DNA from: Panagrolaimus kolymaensis
Taxonomy: Eukaryota > Nematoda > Chromadorea > Rhabditida > Panagrolaimidae
NCBI GenBank assembly: GCA_028622995.1
Contig: JAJQJQ010000009.1
Location: forward strand, 6,572,001 to 6,636,000
Length of the DNA: 64,000 bases
Direction: 5' to 3'
Positions within the stretch are counted from its first letter, which is position 1. Each line of letters starts with the position of its first letter. Shown in pieces: positions 1-8,189 of this stretch. Under the pieces are notes generated by a model. The model was not told the origin of the DNA and made no database searches. It saw only the letters and a program-made list of their open reading frames with translations. Made by a program: the position numbers and the translations under genes.

Positions 1-419
1 CTAGCCCAATTTTTAGCTTCTTCAGATTTTGGATCATTTTCATGTTCTTTGCGCCATTTAGTAATTACTTTTCTCAAAGCCCAGTGATAAATATCAGTTC
101 CAAAAATTAAATACGATAATGCTCGAAAACCACAGTTGCCATCGCCAATAACATCGTATAATTCTTTTGGTTCAAAAACATGTTGAATTGATGGCATGTT
201 TCTTAATGGCGATGAACGAGTTAATTCAACAAGATGGGCAATGGTTGAACCAATGTAACTATTGATTTTTTCTGCAACATCTTGGAAGAAACTTTGAGGC
301 GGAGAAGAAAAAGAAAAAATTTGATTTCTTTTATCCAATTCAGCATCAATTTCAACAGAATCATCGTTTTTTTCAGAAATTGTAGTTAAAGTTGGATGTA
401 ATTCATTTGGGGCGAATTG
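1..419 (-). other. OTU cysteine-protease domain, N-terminal part (last visible exon)
   Basis: This exon encodes residues 869-1007 and begins after a tttttcag acceptor at 420-422. At residues 959-970 it reads IGDGNCGFRALS, which matches the OTU signature: Asp961, Gly962, Asn963 and the nucleophile Cys964 (codon at 132-134), followed by a helix with Phe-Arg-Ala-Leu-Ser. After it comes HWALRKVI, at the place where OTU proteins have their conserved H..(L/V)R segment. OTU enzymes remove ubiquitin by cleaving the isopeptide bond. The catalytic His lies near the domain's C-terminus and is beyond the window, so activity cannot be confirmed. The segment before the domain (residues 869-950) shows no motif I recognise. 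Confidence 0.85.
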
Positions 420-3400
420 CTGAAAAATTTGTTATTTTAATAAATTTGTTCTTAATATCTTAAGTTTTTTTTTCATTTTTTTTGTTAGCCTGCTCATATA
501 TTAATTTTTTGTTTGGTAGATTTTTTGCTTAGTTTTTATATTTTTCACTAAATTTTATCATTTTTGTTTTAACTTTAGAAAAATTGTTTAAATTTGGAGA
601 AAATGTTTGCAAAGAATTTTGACTATTTAAAAACTCTTAAAATCTAAAGTAAATAAAAATATTTTTTCATAAATGTAGTCCACGTTATGAACATTTTTAG
701 TTAAAATATAAAAAAAATAAAAATTAATAATGTTTAAGTTCTTCTGCAGAAATAAATCTTATAAAATTAAACATTTTTTATATTTAAGGTGCTTGTTAAA
801 AAAATGGTAAAAACTGATGAAAACTTTTTTGTAAATGCCGCAAACTTATTTTAGCATAATTAATTTCAATACTTTTCCTCACTAAAATGGTTGCGTTTGT
901 CAAATAGACATTTTTTGAAGAAGAAAAAAATTGCTTAATTTTTATTTTATTTTTAACGGCAATGCCAAAGCCATGTTTAACTTACATCAATAAAATCCAT
1001 ATCACCATCATAAGCGCGATTAATTTCCATTGGGCTTCCATCGGGAGTTTCATTCCTTTGGAGTTTAACTGACGAAGAATAAGCTAAAAATTATTAAATA
1101 CTAAAATGCTTGTTTGAGGGAAAAAGGTTTAAAAAAACTAACTATTGGCATCAGGTTTTCTTTTGTTTTGTGAAGAGTGATATTTTCCCCGGCGGATATT
1201 ATGCATTTCCAAAGATTTTGGAGTATCAAGATGACCATAATTAAGAAGACGGACAATTTCTCGCGAACGAGTAGCACAATTTCGAAGCTTCCTTAAATTT
1301 TTTTTTATCAATTTGATTAGGACTTTTTTTAAAATTGTTTTTATAGCTACTCACCAGGGTGATCGTATAATTTTGACGATTTTTGAAACAATGTTGTTAG
1401 CATTTTGATCATTATTTGATGATATCTTAAAATGGAATTTATGTTCATATGTTGGGAAAAAAATAAAATTGGGAATTAAAAAAAACAAGAAACTAACCGT
1501 TTCAAAATTATATGTTCTTATATCAGTAATTGGAATTTTTGAATCACCAACAGCATTTAAAATGCGTTTTATACGTTCCTCCATTGGTTTTAAATCATAT
1601 TTGACTTCACCATCAACAAAAGGTGAAAGATATCTTGAAATTCTTTCAAAGACATCAATAACAGCTACACCTCCATTGGTAACCTTTTTATGACGAATGG
1701 ATTCGGGTTTTTCAAGATGTTCAAAACTTCTGGGAACATCTCCACATAACTTTTCAACCATTTCAATTACAACATCACGAAATGGATCAGCTGCTTTTCC
1801 GGTATTATCGAAATGGGATAGTTTTCTATCCGAAGTATTATAAAAATAAAGACTATTTTTATTTAGCTTTTTAACAGGAAAGAAAATGATTTCGGTTTTT
1901 TCTCCAAAGTTAAAAGCATATTGGCCAGGATCATTTCGATTTTTTTTGAAATCCATCGCATTTACAATGGCAATATTTTGGCCTTCATAATTAAATTGAA
2001 CAAATAATTGCATATAACTGATAATATGATGGTTGGTAAGATTGTTTTTTTCAATAAGCTTTGCATTTTTGAGATAATCCACCATTTTTGATAAAGGACC
2101 AATCGATGAATTTTGCTCTTGTTTATTTAAAAAACTTTGATCAATTTTAGCCAAATCATTATGCATTAATTCATCAAAATTTCTTAAAATTTCTTTTTTC
2201 TTTTCAAGCGAATTTAATCGAATTTGGGTTAAAGGAATGCCTGTTAATGAGGCTTCCAATAACCCAAGCATCATAACAGCTGAATCATAAGCAGCTTTTA
2301 ATTGAAATGAATCAGGCAAATGTTCAGATTCACAGGATTGAATCTGATTGTAGCCCAATTCATTAGCTACTTTTTTAACATTTTCCATGATGGCCATGTT
2401 TTCTTCTGGAAGATGACCATCTCTTTGAAGAGTATCAAAATATTTAATTGTTTGATGTTCACAATTAAATAAATAAAAAGCATAATGATTATCCAAAGAA
2501 AATGGGAAATAAATCTTCTTTGTTCTTTGATTAAGATTTATTGAATTTTGTGGGATTATTTTTGCATCTTCTTTGATGGCATCCAATTTAAAATAAGCCG
2601 TTTCTCCACTTTTTGATGACTTTGAAATAATTCGGCCAAATTCCATTTCAACAATTGTCGCTGGGATTGGATCAGTTTCCCCAATATCTTTATTATCATG
2701 GGTTTCAAGCCTTTCTTCCAATGTTTTGAAAATAAATGCTTCATGATTTTGTTGTGAAGTTGGTGGCAATTTAGCAGCTGCTTTCAATGGCTGCAAATTT
2801 ATTTGTTCGTTGGAATTTGAGTTTGGTTTTCTTCTTTCTTCATTGTTGTTTGGATTGGAAGAATTTTTTTTACTTTCATTGTTGATGTCGGCTGCTGGCG
2901 CTGCCATTGAAAAATATTCAAAAATGACATCAAGTTGTTTTTCATGCCACTTTTTATAAGCTTCTTTTTGCTAAAATGATTTTTTTAATAACGAAAAAAA
3001 GAAATAAGTAAATGGTTTACCTCTTCTGATGTGGCGAAATTAAAGCGGGTTTGAATCCATTGAATACTTTTTTCAACAAAAAGTTTAATTCGTAGTTTTT
3101 CCTGAAATTTTTTTCTTTTTACATATATAATTATAATTAAGTTTTTACTTACATGAACTTTATGGAATGGCGGATATTTCGCAATTTTCTCTCGTAAATC
3201 ACGAATTTCCACTTTCATCTCCGTCATTTTTTCAGCAGAAGTTGTGAATACTCTATTTGTTTTATCAATAAGCTAAATTTTTATTTTTGCAATTATTTTA
3301 AAAAGAAAATATTTTGTACTACCATTTGTGACGATGTTGAGGGTTTACATCCATCAATACCTTTATCATTATCATCATCACCGCCATAATCTCCGAATAA

Positions 3401-5169
3401 AGCGTTGAAAATGCCATTCAATTTCTAAAGGAGAAATATTATTTATTTTTATTTGCATGTCACAAATTACCGAATTTTTATCTTTACGGCCTACATCACT
3501 CGTATCAATTAGAGGTCCTTCATCAACGAAAGGTTCGTATCCATCGATGGTTTCTTCCTCTGGGATCGATTTCATTTTTTCGGATCTTCCCTTGCCATGT
3601 TGCTGCGAAGACGATGAGCATCGCGGTTGCGCTGAAGCATTCTAAAAAAAATTTAATTTTATATTTGTACTCATACATATATTAGTATTTTCAAGGTTAA
3701 GTGTTCCAAAATAAATGTTTTCCACTTTATCGAATGAGAAAAAAATAAAATAAAAAGCATATGAAAATTTTCAATCATAAATTAAATAAGCAAAAAAATG
3801 TTTAAAAAATTTTTAGGAGGTAAAAAGATTTTTCATTGATATCCGAGAATTTTCTTTAAGATTAAATATGTTCGAAAAACTTTATTTTCATTTTACAGAG
3901 GCTATCATTTAAGACCAAAAATATTTATTAAAGTTTTTTTCTTATTCATTCAATCAGCAAAATAAAAATCATTCCTCTTCATTCATTATTTATAAAAAAA
4001 TGGAAACTCAAAAATACTAAGCGTTGTCAAAGATCAAAGATTCAAATTCAGTCAAATACATATTTTTCCATTAAAACCAAAAAAAACATAAAAGAAGTTT
4101 AGAATCTATCATTGTAATCTATCTCAAAAATAAGTCAATTCTAAATAAACAAAAAAAACGTTTTATGTTTCTTTGTTTCTAAAATGAAAGAAATTTTTTT
4201 CAGGGCAAAAATAAAAATTTATGGATAATCAATACTAATTTCTTATTTTAGAAACCAAAAAAAAAAGATAGGAGGAAAAGAAGAAGAAAAAAAAGTAATA
4301 AGAGAATTTTATCCCTTGAAAAAAAAGTCAAAATGAAAAAAATTAATTTTTGAACGTATAAAAGTAGGTTTAAATTAAAAAAGAGGGTTAATAAGACTAA
4401 AGCAAGCTTTAAGAAATTAATCACCTTCAAGAATACAGATATTTTCAAATAAAAATATTGTTATGAATTAGAGCTTTCGAGTTTCAAGTTTTTAAGTCTT
4501 GTTACTAGTTAATTTGGAAGAGAGTTTCAATACACCGACTTTCTAGACTTTAGATTTTCGAATCAACTCAACTCGAAAACTCGAAACTTAAAAAAACACA
4601 CAATTTGAGTCGGTGCGCCAAAATTCAATTCAAATTATTTTTTTTCTCGACAACTCTGATTTTAATATATGCAACAAAAATAAACTTAAACTTACAGAGT
4701 TTCTTTGTGCATTACCAGAGTGGTAAGGTCCTGGATTATTAGCACTTTTAATCGGTGAAGAATGATGAGATACTTTGCTGCATGTTGTTGAAGCAGATCC
4801 AAGCCTGCTGTTGCTGCTGCTGCTGGCAGAAGGGTTAGAAGGTCGATTCGAATTTCCATTATCATTGGACTAGAAAATAAACAAACATTATTGGATAAAA
4901 ATATACTTTAAACTACTTTGCTACACGCTGATGTTGTTGATGTTGTTCTGCTGCTAATACAACTCTGAAATATAAAAATTAAAAAATATTTTTTTAGACT
5001 TTAAACAACTTTGTTCCATGAAGAATCAGAATTCATTCGGCTGCTGGCAATACCCTGGAATATAAAAATTGATAAATAATTTTTTACTTTAAACAACTTG
5101 GCTCGAAGATGTTGACGCTGCTTTTCCACGATAAGAAGAGCCGTCGTAATCAGAATACATGCGAGACAT
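1..5169 (-). CDS. OTU-domain protein with two degenerate Ulp1-like domains (13 exons, 3' end outside window)
   Basis: Exons in transcript order (high to low coordinate): 5169-5098, 5054-5010, 4964-4917, 4869-4696, 3641-3471, 3424-3323, 3272-3153, 3101-3021, 2970-1498, 1425-1355, 1291-1143, 1083-986, 419-1 (continues off the edge). Every junction uses a gt donor and cag, tag or aag acceptor and keeps one open frame; the first nine coding exons are all multiples of three. The product is at least 1007 residues. Layout: residues 1-170 rich in Ser/Asn, an acidic stretch near 190, Ulp1-like domain 1 at about 376-537, Ulp1-like domain 2 at about 573-747, OTU from about 955. The start is the first ATG (MSRMYSDYDG), 11 nt after an acceptor. 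No signal peptide or membrane segment is seen, so a cytosolic or nuclear protein is inferred. The family implies ubiquitin or ubiquitin-like biology; the exact substrate is unknown. Splice sites are by eye, so single boundaries could shift, and an extra upstream exon is possible (see 6150-6221). Confidence 0.8.
420..985 (-). other. Intron 12 of the OTU/Ulp1-like gene (566 bp)
   Basis: It runs from a gtaagt donor at 985 to a tttttcag acceptor at 420. It is very A/T-rich with long T and A runs. I see no RNA gene, mobile element or coding signal inside it. Confidence 0.7.
1543..2067 (-). other. Degenerate Ulp1-like domain 2, catalytic His and Cys lost
   Basis: Residues about 573-747 look like a second C48 copy. 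LTNHHIISYMQLF resembles the opening WLND-type segment of Ulp1 enzymes. SLYFYNTSDRKLSHFDNTG matches the His-to-Asp hairpin, keeping Asp659 (codon 1807-1809), but the His position is occupied by another residue. TNGGVAVIDVFERIS aligns with the family's PNGYDCGIYVC segment, with Ala707 (codon 1663-1665) where the Cys should be. The domain is weaker than domain 1 and its limits are approximate. It is presumably catalytically dead and may have arisen by duplication of the first domain followed by decay. Confidence 0.6.
2170..2660 (-). other. Degenerate Ulp1/SENP-like (C48) domain 1, catalytic Cys replaced by Ser
   Basis: Residues about 376-537 follow the C48 core order. KKIYFPFSLDNHYAFYLF matches the strand with the catalytic His (His433, codon 2485-2487). 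TIKYFDTL follows, with the catalytic Asp (Asp450, codon 2434-2436); the His-to-Asp spacing of 17 residues equals that in yeast Ulp1 as I recall it. The nucleophile region reads AAYDSAVMMLGLLEASLTG where the family has a YDCG-type motif, so Ser501 (codon 2281-2283) stands in place of the Cys. A Gln (494) lies seven residues upstream, near the usual oxyanion-hole Gln. His and Asp kept with Cys lost points to a binding module or pseudo-enzyme; a Ser-nucleophile enzyme is less likely. Confidence 0.75.
3642..4695 (-). other. Large intron 4 of the OTU/Ulp1-like gene (1054 bp) with inverted repeats
   Basis: The intron runs from a gtaagttt donor (4695) to a ttttttag acceptor (3642). Most of it is A/T homopolymer. 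The part at 4470-4620 differs: it has caccgact at 4533-4540 and its exact reverse complement agtcggtg at 4608-4615, flanked by Tcgag/Aactcga-rich arms that also pair imperfectly (about 4472-4497 with 4570-4592). This could fold as a long hairpin or be the remains of a short inverted-repeat element. No coding sequence is seen. Confidence 0.5.
4917..5169 (-). repeat. Repeated mini-exons with related introns at the 5' end of the OTU/Ulp1-like gene
   Basis: Three short exons (24, 15 and 16 codons; 5169-5098, 5054-5010, 4964-4917) are all phase 0 and Ser-rich. Exons 2 and 3 both open with a small Ile-containing block followed by Ser-Ser-Arg. The introns also match: introns 1 and 2 both begin gttgtttaaagt and end in atttttatatt(c/t)cag, and intron 3 begins gtagtttaaagt. 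This shows tandem duplication of an exon-intron unit, and skipping or adding any such exon would keep the frame. The encoded peptide looks disordered. Confidence 0.7.
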
Positions 5170-5190
5170 AACTAAGTAATCTAAAAATAA
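5170..5190 (-). promoter_or_regulatory. Splice acceptor just upstream of the OTU/Ulp1-like start codon
   Basis: On the minus strand a T-rich tract ends in tttttag at 5183-5181, and the ATG follows after 11 nt (5180-5170). An acceptor this close to the ATG, with no obvious 5' exon nearby, is what a spliced-leader trans-splice site looks like in nematodes. It could equally be the acceptor of a conventional intron: the 11 nt are open in frame, and a candidate upstream exon lies at 6221-6150. Confidence 0.5.
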
Positions 5191-6149
5191 AAATCAATTT
5201 AGTGAAATCATAAAAAATAAGTCAAAAATTAGCACGAAAGTAAAGTGGAAATAAAAAAAACTTTGATCAAAGGCAAAAAAATAAATTTAAATTGTGAAAA
5301 CTGTAATCTTGACGAGCGCAAAAAAATAAGAAAAAGAGAGGAACAAAATGAAAAAATAAAATAACTGGCTAAAACACACAAAAAAAGAGTTAATTATGAA
5401 TATTTCTTTATTTTTACTTTCATTGAATGATGAAGCATCTTTTTTTTTGTAACAAAAGCAACGAAGAAGAAAAAATGATAGATTTATCGATTTAAAAAAA
5501 ATGTCCGTTTTATCGATTAGAAATTTTTTGTGCTTGGAAAATACACGTGTTGGATAACCATTTTTTTGGCATAAAATTTATATCACTTTTTCAACTCTTT
5601 TGCTAACTTTAATTTAATTATTTATTTTGAAAAACGATAGAAAAAATATTTGATGCTTTTACTTGCTTTTTTTTCTATCTTTCTGTAATTAGAATTGTCG
5701 GTTGTTTCTTTGGCTAATTTAAAAGTTAATAAAAAAAGGATTTAAACATCGAATTTAACCATTCATTGAATAAATTTTATTTAAATTTTGAGATTTTGTG
5801 TTGTTTTTTTTTGTAAAAAAGCATCCATTTCATTAAAAATAAAGAGAACAAAGTAATTGCATTTTTATCCATTTTTTGAGACCAATTTTTCTTCGTAATT
5901 TTTTTAAACTGATTCACAGTGGAAAAAAAGACGTTAAAAAAATAAGAGAAACAAAGAAAAGAGAAAGCGGCAGAAAAAAAGACGAATGCAAAAAAAGACG
6001 AACACACGAAGATATTTTGCTGATTTTTTTTTTGCGCCATTCATTTTATCTAAAAATTGATAAAAAGTTTATAATTAAAACTCTACCGATTTTTTATTCA
6101 ATTAAAATTCTTTTGTAATTAGTTTGTGTTGGAAGTAAAAGAGTATTAC

Positions 6150-6221
6150 TTTTAGCTTCAGATGAATGAAACCTCATAAGCATATTGATAGAATCACTCA
6201 ATTGGGACACACTTTTTCGTG
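6150..6221 (-). other. Candidate upstream coding exon (uncertain)
   Basis: On the minus strand this stretch reads RKSVSQLSDSINMLMRFHSS and then EAK, a balanced composition unlike the surrounding Lys/Phe-rich noise. It is bounded by ...tttaaag on the 5' side and a gtaata donor at 6149. Splicing its last base to the acceptor at 5181 would join in frame to the 11-nt leader and give EAK-N-YLV-MSRMYSDYD, extending the OTU/Ulp1-like protein upstream. An ATG at 6183-6181 could be an alternative start. No homology was recognised, and the evidence is composition and frame only. Confidence 0.3.
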
Positions 6222-6345
6222 CTTTAAAAAAATTAAAAATATTTAATTTTAAAAAAATAAACGTAATTCAGAAATTTTGAGTTTCTGCCTTTTCGATAGT
6301 GCTGAACATGAAATTTCAAGGTTTCATAAAACATAAACATGAATC
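6222..6345 (+). repeat. Isolated decayed copy of the 158-bp satellite unit
   Basis: The sequence follows the satellite order with many changes: ctttaaaaaaatt, then taattcagaaattttgag (satellite: caattcaaaaattttgag), then gaacatgaaatttcaagg followed by tttcat (satellite: gaacatgaaacttcgagg, tttcat). It is a partial single unit, about 4.2 kb left of the main array and in the same orientation. The level of decay implies it is much older than the homogenised array. Confidence 0.7.
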
Positions 6346-8180
6346 TCAAAATCAAGAATTATTACAACTCCAAAAGTAAATTTTTTGATTTGGAAGAGGA
6401 AATTTAAAAGGTGTCAGAAAATTGGTTGAAATGGAGATGCAAAAAAATGTTCAAACAATTATCTACGAAATCTTTTGACACTCAAATACATATTAATGAA
6501 ATTACACTTTAAAAAATGATAAATTTTTTTTTCAGTAAAAAATAAACTGACCATTTTTATGGTTTTTTACATTGATAGTGGAAGAAAGGTGAATATTAAA
6601 ATTTAGAGAAAATAACGTGTTGATGAGCAGCAACCTTATTACTAAATGTAAAATCTAATATAAAAATAAAAAAAGAAAAAAAAGAAAGACTTTTTTTGAT
6701 ATCAAAAACAGTAACTACCATGATTTTTTTTGTGCGTTTTCCACTTAAAAAAGAAACAAAATAAAAAGTTCATCAAAATTATTTTCATTCCTTTCTTTAA
6801 ACTTTTTTGATGAATGAACCAAAAAAGCTTTGTGAAACAAAAGATTTCCGTCGACTCAGAATTTTTGTTTTGATCTAAATTTTTTACGCTTCCTAACATT
6901 TTCCAGTAAATCGAGAGCTATCAAAAAAAAAAAATAAACCAATTAGTAATTTTTCAAAAATGCTCTTTTTCGAACAATGCAGGCTAAAGGAATTTTTTTA
7001 AACTTAGAATTCGTTTCTATAAATAATGTAGCTTGACACCTTTAAAAAGGAAAAAAAGGATGTTTGTTTTTTTAAAGCAAAAAAAATATGCCATTTGTGT
7101 TTTTCTTCTTTGCGCAGAATTTAGAAACAATAGTTGATTTTTTTCTTCGTTTACATCTTTTTTTCTCAACCCAGCTTTTTTGAAAAATATTATTTTTTAA
7201 GTATTTTATTTGCTTTTTTTATTTTACCATTTTTTAAAAAAGAATAAAATACTTAATTTTTGCGAAGTATTTTTTGAGAAAAAAGTAAAACTATTAATAT
7301 TTTTTGGGATGGAATAAAGACAAGAGAATGGTTTTTTTATTCACAAAAAAAGAAACATATTCTTGTGTGAATAAGCGCCGATCGCTTTTTTGTTGCATGA
7401 ACCATATTGTTTTTTTTTGACATCTTTTATTGATTTTTTTTTCAGCGCTTAACTTTCCAATGAAAAAGATCATTCATTTCCGTTTTTTAAAGTCTTTTTT
7501 CTCGTTTTTTTGTTTTAAAGCTTTTAACTCTCCTTTTAATTTATTTTAAATCATTAAAAAGCAACTATGCCTTAAAAATATCCCAATTATTCGGTTATAA
7601 ATTTTTAAATATATTTTAAAACTTTTTTTGCTTTCGGGTTATTTTTTCCATCATTTTTATTTTTCTTTTGTTAATTTTCAAAAGGCAAAAATTTTGACAA
7701 ATAAGCGCCATATACTTTTTAATGTCTTTTTTAATAGGTTATTTTTTTATTATCTATTTTTTTTTCTCACCAAAAGTTTGGAGTTCTTTTTTTCGCGACC
7801 TTCAAAAACTTTATTCCTTCCAATAACATTTTTATTTACCGTAAAAGGCTATGTCAAGTACTCTTTTTTTTTTTATAAATAAAATGCAGTTAGTTTTGTT
7901 GGAATCTTAAAAAAACTCTTTCATGTGAAAAGTGTATTTTTTTGATTTAATTAAATATTGATATTTCAAAGTGATTTATTGAAAAATTTTTGAGAAATTA
8001 AAAAATCCATTTTTCTTTCCTCGTACTTTTGAAATTGAAAACTATTATTTGCGATAAATTTTGTTTGTTTTTTTTTCTCGTGACAATATTGCAAAGTTTA
8101 TTCTTAAATGTAAAATGGAATGCGATATTATTATTTTTTTAACGAGAAAATTTTTTATTTTATTTTTTTGTTAATATTTT

Positions 8181-8189
8181 TTTTTACAG
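8181..8189 (+). promoter_or_regulatory. Splice acceptor abutting the innexin start codon
   Basis: A T-run ending in ttttttacag is followed at once by ATG at 8190. There would be no 5' untranslated base between acceptor and start. This fits a spliced-leader trans-splice site, or the 3' end of an intron whose upstream exon is non-coding. The innexin N-terminus already aligns as complete, so a missing coding exon is unlikely. Confidence 0.55.

Larger units (their letters stand above)
5181..8189. other. Divergent intergenic region, A/T-homopolymer rich
   Basis: About 3 kb separate the starts of the minus-strand OTU/Ulp1-like gene and the plus-strand innexin, so promoters for both would be expected here. 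The sequence is mostly runs of A and T. Open stretches inside it encode only Lys/Phe/Asn-rich strings and are not convincing. The exceptions, entered separately, are a possible minus-strand exon at 6150-6221 and a decayed satellite unit at 6222-6345. I cannot place a promoter. Confidence 0.5.

Noticed and set aside
1469..1693. Plus-strand open frame opposite the OTU/Ulp1-like gene
   Set aside because: It lies antisense to the strongly supported minus-strand exon and intron; the same applies to 3457-3645 and to the out-of-frame minus-strand frame at 2556-2744.
4248..4448. Minus-strand hydrophobic open frame in the large intron
   Set aside because: Leu/Phe-rich translation of A/T homopolymers with no family resemblance, inside a supported intron.
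4470..4620. Transposon with terminal inverted repeats
   Set aside because: Arms are only 8 bp plus imperfect matches, there is no clear target-site duplication and no transposase, so it is kept only as a weak finding.
5777..6118. Overlapping open frames on both strands in the intergenic region
   Set aside because: Lys- or Phe-rich strings produced by A and T runs; no splice context or homology.
6840..6890. Another possible satellite remnant (ccgtcgactcagaattt, gatctaaatttttt)
   Set aside because: Similarity is limited to short A/T-rich words and does not extend into the palindrome segment.
6702..6899. 65-codon minus-strand open frame
   Set aside because: Low-complexity Lys/Phe composition with no recognisable motif and no neighbouring exon that fits.
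7628..7882. 84-codon plus-strand open frame upstream of the innexin
   Set aside because: Phe-rich translation of T runs; it begins at a TTG and has no family resemblance.
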